A stretch of DNA of 64,000 nucleotides from Paenibacillus campinasensis. Lineage in GTDB: Bacteria; Bacillota; Bacilli; Paenibacillales; Paenibacillaceae. The position numbers and the translations under genes were made by a program. The notes beneath the pieces were generated by a model that searched no databases, was not told where the DNA came from, and saw nothing but the letters and a program-made list of their open reading frames with translations. This document shows, piece by piece, positions 15,451 through 24,529 of this stretch (position 1 is its first letter; the number at the start of each line of letters is the position of its first letter). The stretch spans positions 124,001 to 188,000 of the forward strand of contig NZ_NPBY01000003.1 of the NCBI RefSeq assembly GCF_002272015.1, given 5' to 3'.

Positions 15451-18400
15451 ATGTCGGTTCAGTTTCTGATCGGCAGGTCCGGCAGCGGAAAAAGCACGGC
15501 CATCCGTCGGGCGATTGCAGAGCGGTTGAAGGAGAATCCTTCGGGTAGCCCGATGATTCTGCTCGTGCCGGAGCAGGGCTCCTTTGAGGCTGAATATGCG
15601 CTCGTCGCTTCGGATGATGTCCGGGGGACGATGCGGGCCCAGGTGCTCAGTTTCCGCCGTTTGGCCTACAGAGTGATGCAGGAGACGGGCGGTGCCGCCA
15701 AAGTGGCCGTCAGTGAGGAAGGCAAGCGGATGCTCCTTTACAAAATTTTAAGGCGCCGCAAAGAGGAACTCAATCTGTTTAAGGATTCTGGGGAGCAGCT
15801 CGGGTTCGTCGGAAAGCTGAGCGAGCTGTATACGGAGCTGAAGCGGTATTGTGTGGATGCCGGCTGCATCGAGGAGCAGCTGGAGCGCTTGTCCGCCCCA
15901 GGAAACGGCTCTCCGCTGCTGCAGCGGAAGCTTGAAGATATTCTGAAGGTATATCGGGATTTTGAACTTGAAATCTCGCGATTGTATATGGATGAGGAGG
16001 ATACGCTCGCCACGCTGGCTGAAGGGATGTCTGCTTCCGCGTATATGCGAGGGGCTGAGGTATGGATCGACGGCTTCAACGGGTTTACCCCCCAGGAATA
16101 CAGGGTGCTCAGCGAGTTGATCCGGCATGCGGGCAGCGTTACGGTTGCGCTGACGCTGGACAAGCCCTATGCCGAAGGAACGGCCCCGCATGAGCTCGAT
16201 TTGTTCCACCCGGCTGCGGTTACGTACATAAAGCTGAAGGGGATCGCCCATGAGCTGGGCGTAGAGACGAAAGATCATGTGCTTAGACCCGATCCGCTTC
16301 CCCGCTTTCAGGATCGGCCCGCACTTGCCCATGTGGAGTCGGGCTATGACCGGAAGATCCGGTGGCAAGGCAAGCCGCTGGCGCTGGATGGCTCAGACGG
16401 GCTGCTTCTATATGCGGCCAGCCATCGGCGGGCGGAAATCGAGGGGGCGCTGCGTGAAATGCTCCGCCTCGTCCGGGAGGAAGGAGCCCGGTTCCGCGAG
16501 ATGGCCGTGTTTGTACGCAACCTGAATGTATACGAGCATCTGGCCGGTCCGCTATTCCAGGAATATGGCGTTCCGTACTTTCTGGACCAGAAGCGAAGCG
16601 AGCTGCACCACCCGGTTGTGGAATTTCTGCGTTCGGCGCTAGATATCATTGTGCGGCGCTGGCGATATGAGGATGTGTTCCGCTGCATCAAGACCGATCT
16701 GGTGCTTCCGCTGGACGGCTCGTTGTCCCGCGAAGACATGGATAAGCTTGAGAACTTCGTGCTGGCTTCCGGCATTCAAGGCTCGCGCTGGACCGATGGA
16801 CGTCCATGGCGCGGCGTGCCAAGCCTGTCGCTTGAAGATGGGGAGGATGCATACAGCAGGGCCGACAGGGTGGATGAAGCACATCAGCTGATCGAGCGCT
16901 GCAGGGCTGCTATAGCGGCCCCTTTGCTGTCATTCGAGAAGCGATTGAAGAAGGCTGGCACAGCCAAGGAGCAGTGCACGGCGGTGTACTTGCTTATGGA
17001 AGAGCTGGCGATTCCGGAGAAGCTGGAGCTGCTGAGCCGCGCTGCACTGGAGGCCGGGCGGCCGGAAGAGGCGAGGGAGCATCGTCAGGTATGGAGCGCT
17101 GTGCTTGATCTCCTGGATCAAATTGTGGAGATGATGGGAAGCGAGAAGCTGGGGACCGAGCTGTTCGCCGGCGTGCTGGACACCGGTCTGACTGAGCTGA
17201 AGATGGGACTGGTTCCTCCGGCGCTGGATCAGGTGCTGATTGGCAGCATGGACCGGACGAGAGCGGGCGGCGTGAAATACGCATTTCTGCTCGGGATGAA
17301 TGAAGGCGTCGTTCCGGCCCAGTTTCAGGACGACGGCGTTCTGACTGAGCAGGAGCGGACAAGCCTGGAACAAGCCGGCGTGGAGCTGGCCCCGGGCATC
17401 GCCAGAAAGCTGCTCGATGAACGATTTCTGATCTACAGGGCGCTGACGTCAGCGAGCATGCAGCTGTGGGTCAGCTATCCTGCAGCGGATGATGAAGGGA
17501 AACCGCTGCTGCCGTCGGAGGTGATCCGTCATCTGAAGCGTATGTTCAGGGTCGAGGAAGGCGCATTGCCGCCGCGGCCGCACGGAGGACTGAGCGCCGA
17601 CGAGCAGGAGCGCTATGCGGTTCATCCGGGAAAATCCTTGGCCTATCTGACCGCTCGCCTTCGAGAGTGGATGAACGGGGAGCGGATTCCCGACCTGTGG
17701 TGGCATGTATACAACTGGTTTGCGGAGCAGCCGGAGTGGAGAGGTTCACTGGAACGTATGCTGACTTCGCTTCAATATACGAATGAGGCTCGCAGGCTGG
17801 GGCAGGAGACAAGCAAGCGGCTGTACGGAACGAAGCTGCGGACGAGCGTATCGCGAATGGAGCGGTTTGTTGCCTGTCCGTTCTCGCATTTTGCCTCTCA
17901 CGGCCTGAAGCTGCGGGAGCGCCAGCTCTACCGCCTTCAAGCCCCGGATATCGGGCAGCTGTTTCATGCTGCGCTCAGCAGCATGGCCCAGAAATTTCAG
18001 GCCCAGCATCGGAGCTGGGGACAGCTGACGCCGGAGGAATGCCTGCGCGAAGCCGAGGAAACGGTAGAGCGTCTAGCGCCGATGCTGCAGGGCGAAATAC
18101 TGCTCAGCTCCAAGCGATACGGTTACATCAAGCGCAAGCTTAAAAATATAGTCGGCCGGGCTTCCGTCATTTTGGGCGAGCAGGCGCGCAGAGGCCACTT
18201 TGAGCCGGTGGGGCTTGAGCTGGATTTCGGTCCGGGCCAGCCGCTGCCGCCGCTTACCTTTCAGCTTCCGGGCGGGGTGACGATGGAGATTGTCGGACGG
18301 ATCGACCGGGTGGATATGGCGCGTGGCGAGAACGGTCTGCTGCTGCGCGTGATCGATTACAAATCCAGCCAGACGGATCTGCGTTTGCATGAGGTATATT

Positions 18401-18972
18401 ACGGGCTGTCTCTTCAGATGCTGACCTATCTCGACGTGCTGCTGACGTTCGCGGAAGATTGGCTTGGAGAGCACGCGCTGCCTGGAGGGACGCTGTATTT
18501 TCACGTGCATGATCCCGTGCTGCAGTCGGCTAACGGCATGGCCCCTGAGCAGGCGGCCGAGGAACTGCTTAAGCGGTTCAAGATGAAGGGTCTGCTGCTG
18601 GCGGATCGGGAGGCGGTGTCCCTCATGGACTCCTATCTGGAGAAGGGGCACTCGGCCATTCTGCCGGTGGCGGTGAAAGCCGACGGCAGCTTCTACAGCA
18701 GTGCGGCTGTGGCGACGCCCGAGCAGTGGGATGTGCTTCTCTCGGCCGTACGGGACAATATTCAAACGATCGGCGCCCGGATTACTGGCGGGGATGTTGC
18801 AATCGAGCCGTATCGCATACAGCAGGAGACAGCGTGTACGTTCTGTCCGTACCGTCCAGTGTGCCAGTTTGACGAAGCGATTGAAGGCAGCGACTATCAG
18901 CTGCTTGGCAAGCCTGGACGAAATCAGGTATGGGAGCTGCTCGGACAGATGAAGGAGGGAGAGGGACAGTGA
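15451..18972 (+). CDS. addB: AddB subunit of helicase-nuclease AddAB
   Basis: 1173 residues, the normal size. AddB with AddA processes double-strand ends to 3' single strands at Chi for RecA. A UvrD-like N-terminal part has Walker A GRSGSGKST (8-16); a RecB-type nuclease domain is at the C-terminus (RVIDYKSSQTDLRL, with the Asp and Lys of the PD-(D/E)XK site). Four cysteines, Cys809, Cys1129, Cys1132 and Cys1138, match the 4Fe-4S cluster that pins the nuclease domain. ATG at 15451 follows GGGAGGAGGAAC. Translation is coupled to addA by a GTGA overlap. Confidence 0.97.
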   Translation: MSVQFLIGRSGSGKSTAIRRAIAERLKENPSGSPMILLVPEQGSFEAEYALVASDDVRGTMRAQVLSFRRLAYRVMQETGGAAKVAVSEEGKRMLLYKILRRRKEELNLFKDSGEQLGFVGKLSELYTELKRYCVDAGCIEEQLERLSAPGNGSPLLQRKLEDILKVYRDFELEISRLYMDEEDTLATLAEGMSASAYMRGAEVWIDGFNGFTPQEYRVLSELIRHAGSVTVALTLDKPYAEGTAPHELDLFHPAAVTYIKLKGIAHELGVETKDHVLRPDPLPRFQDRPALAHVESGYDRKIRWQGKPLALDGSDGLLLYAASHRRAEIEGALREMLRLVREEGARFREMAVFVRNLNVYEHLAGPLFQEYGVPYFLDQKRSELHHPVVEFLRSALDIIVRRWRYEDVFRCIKTDLVLPLDGSLSREDMDKLENFVLASGIQGSRWTDGRPWRGVPSLSLEDGEDAYSRADRVDEAHQLIERCRAAIAAPLLSFEKRLKKAGTAKEQCTAVYLLMEELAIPEKLELLSRAALEAGRPEEAREHRQVWSAVLDLLDQIVEMMGSEKLGTELFAGVLDTGLTELKMGLVPPALDQVLIGSMDRTRAGGVKYAFLLGMNEGVVPAQFQDDGVLTEQERTSLEQAGVELAPGIARKLLDERFLIYRALTSASMQLWVSYPAADDEGKPLLPSEVIRHLKRMFRVEEGALPPRPHGGLSADEQERYAVHPGKSLAYLTARLREWMNGERIPDLWWHVYNWFAEQPEWRGSLERMLTSLQYTNEARRLGQETSKRLYGTKLRTSVSRMERFVACPFSHFASHGLKLRERQLYRLQAPDIGQLFHAALSSMAQKFQAQHRSWGQLTPEECLREAEETVERLAPMLQGEILLSSKRYGYIKRKLKNIVGRASVILGEQARRGHFEPVGLELDFGPGQPLPPLTFQLPGGVTMEIVGRIDRVDMARGENGLLLRVIDYKSSQTDLRLHEVYYGLSLQMLTYLDVLLTFAEDWLGEHALPGGTLYFHVHDPVLQSANGMAPEQAAEELLKRFKMKGLLLADREAVSLMDSYLEKGHSAILPVAVKADGSFYSSAAVATPEQWDVLLSAVRDNIQTIGARITGGDVAIEPYRIQQETACTFCPYRPVCQFDEAIEGSDYQLLGKPGRNQVWELLGQMKEGEGQ

Positions 18973-21900
18973 GCGAGATGATCGGCAGAAACGAAATTCC
19001 GCCCAAGCCTGAGGGCAGCTTGTGGAGCGATGATCAATGGAAAGCGATCGTCCTCTCCGGCAATGACATCCTCGTGGCTGCCGCTGCCGGATCGGGGAAA
19101 ACCGCGGTTCTGGTAGAGCGGATTATTCGCAGGGTACTGGATCCGGAGGCCGGATTCAGTGTGGACCGGCTCCTCGTCGCCACCTTTACGAAGGCGGCGG
19201 CTGCCGAAATGCGGCAGCGGATTCGGGAAGCGCTGGAACGGGAGCTGACCGGCGACCCGGATAATGAGCATTTGCGCCGGCAGCTTGCTTTGCTTGGCAA
19301 AGCCTCGATCACGACGCTCCATTCCTTTTGCATGGATGTGATCCGGCGCTATTATCAGCTCATTCCGCTCGACCCTGGCTTTCGCATTCTGAATGAACAT
19401 GAAGCGGATCTGATGCGGCAGGACATTATGGAGGAGCTGTTCGAGGAGAAGTACGGCGAAGCTGGTGATGGCGGTGATTTTATACGCCTGGCTGACTGGT
19501 TCAGCGGGGAGCGAACCGATGATGCGCTGTATCGGCTTGTGCAGCGGCTGTATGATTTTTCGCGCAGCCATCCTTGGCCGGACCGTTGGCTCAGAACGAC
19601 AGCGGCCGATTTTCTGGTGAGCGACACGGCTGCGCTCGGAAGCACCGGATGGGTGCAGAGCATCATGGCGGATGCAGCCCTGGCTTTAAGCGGGGCAGCC
19701 GGTCTGCTGCAGCAGGCGCGTGTCCTTGCTGCTCAGCCTGGCGGACCGGGAGCATATGCGGATACGCTGGATGAAGATTTACAGCTGGTGAACAGGCTGC
19801 TGGAAGCTGTACAGAGCGGGCCGTGGGAATCGCTGTACAGCATCTTCCGCGATGCCTCGTTCGGCAAGCTGAAATCGGTCCGCAAGGACGAGGTGGAGCC
19901 GGAGCTGCAAGAGCGGGTGAAAGAGCTGCGCGAAAATGTGAAAAAGACGGTGAATGAGCTCAAAACCTCCCTGTTCGGTCGTCCGGCAGCCGAATTCTTG
20001 AAGGAGCTTCACACGGCAGCTCCGCTGATGAATGAGCTTGCGGAAACCGTTATCGCTTTCGGTGAGCGTTACCGGCAGGCCAAATTGGCCAAGGGGCTCG
20101 TCGATTTCAATGATCTTGAGCATTACTGCCTGCATATATTGCGTCACACGGATTCCGAGCCTGACCATACGATGCCGTCGGATGCGGCGCTTGAGTATCG
20201 CCAGCAGTTTGATGAAGTGCTGCTGGATGAATACCAGGATACGAACAGCGTACAGGAAAGCATCGTCCGCCTGATCTCCAGGGAGCAGCCGGGCAACCGG
20301 TTTATGGTTGGCGATGTGAAGCAGAGCATTTATCGCTTTCGGTTGGCGGAACCGGGGCTGTTTCTGGATAAATATAAACGGTTTGTGTCAGACATCACGG
20401 AGGGGCAGTCTTCCGCAGCGCAGGCCGAAGGCCGGCTGGATTCAGACGCTGCAGGCATTCGCATCGATCTGGCGCGGAATTTCCGCAGCCGGATGGAAGT
20501 TGTCGATGCCGTCAACTTGCTGTTCCGGCAGCTGATGAATGAATCGGTGGCCGAAATCGCTTATGACAAGCGGGCTGAGCTTGTCTGCGGCGCTTCCTTC
20601 CCTGACCATGATGGGGCTGGGGCAAGTCCGTTTCAGCCGGAGCTGATACTCATTGACCGCGGCGGCAAAGGCGCTGATGAATCAGGCTCTGAATCCGAGC
20701 AAGAGGAGGAAGGAGCCGACACCGTTATCGAGGCGGTGGAGATGGAAACCGCCCAGCTGGAAGCCAGAGCGATCATAAGCAAGATTCGCGAGATGACCGG
20801 GGAGACGGGCGCGCCGCTAATGGTGTACGATAAGTCGCTCAAAGCGATGCGGCCGGTCGAGTATGGCGATATGGTCATTTTGCTTCGTTCGGCCCAGCTG
20901 TGGGCGCCTTTGATTCTGGAGGAGCTGCGGCAGGCCGGTATTCCCGCGCTGGGGGAGCAGAACAAGGGCTACTTCCAGGCAACGGAAGTGGAGATCATGC
21001 TGTCATTGCTTCAGGTGATCGATAATCCCCGGCAGGATATCCCGCTTGCGGCGGTGCTGCGTTCTCCGATCATTGGCTTGAATGAAGAGGAGTTGGCACA
21101 GGTTCGTCTGTGCGCGAAGGGAAGCTTCTATGACGCTTTGCTTGCGGCTGTTCGGCAAGGCGGACCGCTTGCCTTCTCGTCTGAGCGGAGAACGGGACTG
21201 GTGAATGGGCGCTGGGTGAGCGGCTATGAGCCGGAAAGCTTGGCCGAAGCAGCCGTGACGCATGAGCTGGTTGCCGGCCATCCTGCAGGGACCGACAACG
21301 GGCAGAGCGAACAGTCTGCCATATCGGCCGAGCTGGGGATGAAGCTGAGCGGATTCGCAGAGCGGCTGGAGCGCTGGCGTGAAGAGGCGCGCAAGGGAAG
21401 TCTGAGCGAGCTGATCTGGCGGATTTACAGCGAGACAGGCTATCTGGACTGGGTTGGCGGGCTGCCCGGAGGGAAGCAGCGTCAGAGCAATCTGACGGCG
21501 CTCTACGACCGCGCAGTGCAGTACGAGCAGGATACGTCCTCGAGAGGACTGTTTCGTTTCCTTACATTTATTTCGCGTTTGCGGGAGCGCGGCGGAGATC
21601 TTGGCGCCGTGGGCGGAGCAGAGAATCAGGGGAATGCGGTCAGCCTGATGACGATTCATAAATCGAAGGGGCTGGAGTTTCCAGTCGTCTTTGTAGCCGG
21701 ATTATCGAAGAACTTTAACCAGCAGGATCTGAACGCTTCTTTCCTGATGCATAAGGAACTTGGCTTCGGTCCGAAATATGTGGACGAGTCGATTCGGGTC
21801 AGCTATCCGACGCTTCCCAACCTGGCGATCCGCCGGCGGTCGCAGCTCGAGCTGCTGGCTGAAGAGATGCGGGTGCTGTATGTGGCGCTGACTCGGCCGA

Positions 21901-23177
21901 AAGAGAAGCTGGTCTTGATCGGGACGATGAAGGATTTAGCGAAAAAAGCTTCTGCCTGGGCCCAGGCGGACAGCCATCCGGAGCTGCTGCTTCCGGACTA
22001 CCTGCTTGCCAGAGGGCGCAGCTACCTGGACTGGATCGGGCCGGCGATCATTCGCCACCCGTCCGCCGGGCTGCTGCGTACGATGGCTGGGTTGACGGAG
22101 ACGTCGTCATCCGGTGTACTGGCAGGGGAGCAGTCTGCCTGGAGCATTCAGGTGACGACGCCGGATGTGCTCGCGGCGCAAGATGTCCGGATCGCAGCCC
22201 CGGACGATGAGGATGGGGATGACCGCCACGGCAAGTGGAACGCGCTGCGGAACCTGCAGCCAGTATCTCTGGCCGAGCGTGCGGCTGCGGGGGAAGACGC
22301 TGATGCGCGCCGTTCCGCTGTGCGGGAAAGGCTGTCCTGGTCGTACCCTTACGAAACGGTCAGCCAAATTCCGGCCAACACCTCGGTATCGGAAATGAAA
22401 AAGCTGCTTGCGCTGCAGGACAGCCCATCCCTGGATCTGTTGGAGGAGCAGTCGGTGATGCGCGGCATGCGGGAAGGGGCGTCAGCGGCAGAGCACGCGT
22501 TCACGCTTCGCTTGCGACGTCCGAAATTCATGGAAGCCTCGAAGCTGTCGCCAGCAGAGCGGGGAACGGTATACCACACCATTATGCAGCATCTTCCGCT
22601 TCAGGCAGGGACGGGTCTGAATCAAGCGGAAGGAGATGGGCAATCGCATGCGGGTCACGAAGCGGCAGGCTCTTTCGCCTCGATTGCAGAGCAAACGATA
22701 GCCGTTCTCGTAGAGAAGGAAATTGTGACCCCTGAACAGGCAGAGGCGGTGCGTCCCGAGGAAATCGGGCGCTTCCTGGACAGTCCGATTGGCCAGCGGC
22801 TCCGCGCGGCAGAAGAAATTTGGCGGGAGATGCCGTTCTCCTATGCCCTGCCGGCAGCGGAAGCTTATCAAGGCCTTGCCCTTCTCGGCCAGGCCGCAGC
22901 GCTCGGCGAACGAGTTGAGCAGCTCGAGCAGCTGGAGGGCGAGTCTGTGCTGATTCAGGGGATCATCGACTGTCTGTTCCGCATCGACAATCGGCTGGTG
23001 CTTCTCGATTATAAGACCGATCGAGTGTTGGAGCATCGGGGTGGCCTGGACGCGCTCACGGAACTGTACCGCTTCCAGCTGGAGCTGTATGCGCAGGCGC
23101 TGACCGACATTTTGGGAGAGCAGGTGCAGGAGAAGTGGCTTTACTTTTTTGATGGGGGCCATGCGGTGCAGCTCTAG
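18969..23177 (+). CDS. addA: AddA subunit of helicase-nuclease AddAB
   Basis: The start is GTG at 18969, overlapping the addB stop, with AAGGAGGGAG seven bases ahead; the frame extends further upstream but inside addB. 1402 residues, about 170 longer than the 1232 of Bacillus. UvrD helicase motifs are complete: Walker A AAAGSGKTAV, DEYQDTN (motif II), GDVKQSIYRFR, TIHKSKGLEFPVVF, YVALTRPKEKL. The C-terminal nuclease domain keeps GTVYHTIMQH and LLDYKTD. An acidic insert rich in Glu and Ser lies about residues 565-590 (GADESGSESEQEEEGAD), and hydrophilic stretches in the C-terminal third account for the rest of the extra length. Confidence 0.97.
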   Translation: MSEMIGRNEIPPKPEGSLWSDDQWKAIVLSGNDILVAAAAGSGKTAVLVERIIRRVLDPEAGFSVDRLLVATFTKAAAAEMRQRIREALERELTGDPDNEHLRRQLALLGKASITTLHSFCMDVIRRYYQLIPLDPGFRILNEHEADLMRQDIMEELFEEKYGEAGDGGDFIRLADWFSGERTDDALYRLVQRLYDFSRSHPWPDRWLRTTAADFLVSDTAALGSTGWVQSIMADAALALSGAAGLLQQARVLAAQPGGPGAYADTLDEDLQLVNRLLEAVQSGPWESLYSIFRDASFGKLKSVRKDEVEPELQERVKELRENVKKTVNELKTSLFGRPAAEFLKELHTAAPLMNELAETVIAFGERYRQAKLAKGLVDFNDLEHYCLHILRHTDSEPDHTMPSDAALEYRQQFDEVLLDEYQDTNSVQESIVRLISREQPGNRFMVGDVKQSIYRFRLAEPGLFLDKYKRFVSDITEGQSSAAQAEGRLDSDAAGIRIDLARNFRSRMEVVDAVNLLFRQLMNESVAEIAYDKRAELVCGASFPDHDGAGASPFQPELILIDRGGKGADESGSESEQEEEGADTVIEAVEMETAQLEARAIISKIREMTGETGAPLMVYDKSLKAMRPVEYGDMVILLRSAQLWAPLILEELRQAGIPALGEQNKGYFQATEVEIMLSLLQVIDNPRQDIPLAAVLRSPIIGLNEEELAQVRLCAKGSFYDALLAAVRQGGPLAFSSERRTGLVNGRWVSGYEPESLAEAAVTHELVAGHPAGTDNGQSEQSAISAELGMKLSGFAERLERWREEARKGSLSELIWRIYSETGYLDWVGGLPGGKQRQSNLTALYDRAVQYEQDTSSRGLFRFLTFISRLRERGGDLGAVGGAENQGNAVSLMTIHKSKGLEFPVVFVAGLSKNFNQQDLNASFLMHKELGFGPKYVDESIRVSYPTLPNLAIRRRSQLELLAEEMRVLYVALTRPKEKLVLIGTMKDLAKKASAWAQADSHPELLLPDYLLARGRSYLDWIGPAIIRHPSAGLLRTMAGLTETSSSGVLAGEQSAWSIQVTTPDVLAAQDVRIAAPDDEDGDDRHGKWNALRNLQPVSLAERAAAGEDADARRSAVRERLSWSYPYETVSQIPANTSVSEMKKLLALQDSPSLDLLEEQSVMRGMREGASAAEHAFTLRLRRPKFMEASKLSPAERGTVYHTIMQHLPLQAGTGLNQAEGDGQSHAGHEAAGSFASIAEQTIAVLVEKEIVTPEQAEAVRPEEIGRFLDSPIGQRLRAAEEIWREMPFSYALPAAEAYQGLALLGQAAALGERVEQLEQLEGESVLIQGIIDCLFRIDNRLVLLDYKTDRVLEHRGGLDALTELYRFQLELYAQALTDILGEQVQEKWLYFFDGGHAVQL

Positions 23178-23347
23178 GATGATGAGGATATCATGTTGTG
23201 ATTGAGGATAGGCTGGACGGATTGCAATTGTCCTCGGATTGGAATTCTCTCTGGCGGGGAGAGGTAATGAAGTGTTTTGTAGAACATGTTCACGAATGAG
23301 AAAAAGGATCAAGCGGGTACGCTTGGACCCCGGGAAGGAGTATCACG

Positions 23348-24529
23348 ATGCGCATTTTGCATACGGGAGACTGGCATTTGGGCAGAACGCTTGAAGGGCG
23401 CAGCCGATTGGAGGAGCAGGAGCAGTTCATCGATGAACTGGTTGCGCTCGCCGATGAGCAGCAGGCTGATCTGATTATGATGGCAGGGGATGTGTATGAT
23501 TCGGTCAATCCGCCTGCAGCAGCGGAGCAGCTGTTCTATGAAGCGGCTGCAAGGCTGACGGAAGGAGGGCGGCCGATGGTCGTCATTGCGGGCAATCATG
23601 ATCAGCCTGACCGGGTATCCTCTGTCAGACCGCTCGTGGCTGCCAGAGGGCTGACCCTGATCGGAGCGCCCGTTGCCGAGACGGTGACGGTATCTATTCC
23701 CCGAACCGGTGAAACGGCGAAGATTGCGGCTCTTCCGTATCCTTCAGAGGCCAGGCTGAATGAGCTTCTCGGCGGAGACGGCGACGAGGACCAGCTTCGC
23801 CGGGCATACAGCGAGCGGGTCGGCCATTTGATGAGCCTGATGGCCAGGGAATTCAGCCCGCATACGGTCAATCTTGCCATGAGTCATATTTATGTTCTCG
23901 GCGGCGTCGAGTGCGATTCGGAGCGGCCGATCCAGGTCGGCGGCGCCTATACGGTGGACCCTTCGGCGCTGGCCGTCGGAGCATGCTACACCGCGCTAGG
24001 TCATTTGCACCGGGCGCAAGCCGTCAAGGGCGATGGCCTGATCCGGTACAGCGGCTCGCCGCTCGCTTACAGCTTCTCCGAGGCGGGACAGGCCAAATCG
24101 GTGACGATGGTGGACGTTGCCCCGGGAGGAACGCCGGTGGTGGAAGAGATTTTCCTAAGGAGCGGGCGTCCTCTCGTGCGCTGGAAGGCCAAGGGGGGAC
24201 TGGAGGAAGTGTACCGCTGGCTGGGTGAGGGAAGAGATCCGGACGCCTATATCGATCTGGAGATCTCCTTGACCGAGGCGATGGGCATGGCGGATATTCA
24301 GCGTCTTCGGAAAAGCAGGGACGGCATTATCCATATCCGGCCCGTATATCCGGAGATGGAGGCGCTCCTGCTTGAAACGGAGCGTTCGCAGCTTCCGCTG
24401 CCGGAAATATTCCGCAAATTTTATCAGCGTCAGACCGGGGGCGGCGAGCCGGAGGAGCATCTGGTTAACCTGTTCCTGGAGCTCGTTGAGGAAGAGGATG
24501 CGGACAGCGGGGAGGTGCTGGCCAAGTGA
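23348..24529 (+). CDS. sbcD: Exonuclease SbcD (Mre11-type nuclease subunit)
   Basis: 393 residues. The calcineurin-like phosphoesterase motifs are in order: GDWHLGR, GDVYDS, GNHDQ, SHIYVLGG and GHLHRAQ, which bind the two manganese ions. With SbcC it cuts hairpins and blocked double-strand ends. ATG at 23348 follows AAGGAGTATCACG. The last codons overlap the GTG start of sbcC. The 170 bases between addA and sbcD contain nothing that I recognise, so all four genes may be one operon. Confidence 0.97.
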   Translation: MRILHTGDWHLGRTLEGRSRLEEQEQFIDELVALADEQQADLIMMAGDVYDSVNPPAAAEQLFYEAAARLTEGGRPMVVIAGNHDQPDRVSSVRPLVAARGLTLIGAPVAETVTVSIPRTGETAKIAALPYPSEARLNELLGGDGDEDQLRRAYSERVGHLMSLMAREFSPHTVNLAMSHIYVLGGVECDSERPIQVGGAYTVDPSALAVGACYTALGHLHRAQAVKGDGLIRYSGSPLAYSFSEAGQAKSVTMVDVAPGGTPVVEEIFLRSGRPLVRWKAKGGLEEVYRWLGEGRDPDAYIDLEISLTEAMGMADIQRLRKSRDGIIHIRPVYPEMEALLLETERSQLPLPEIFRKFYQRQTGGGEPEEHLVNLFLELVEEEDADSGEVLAK

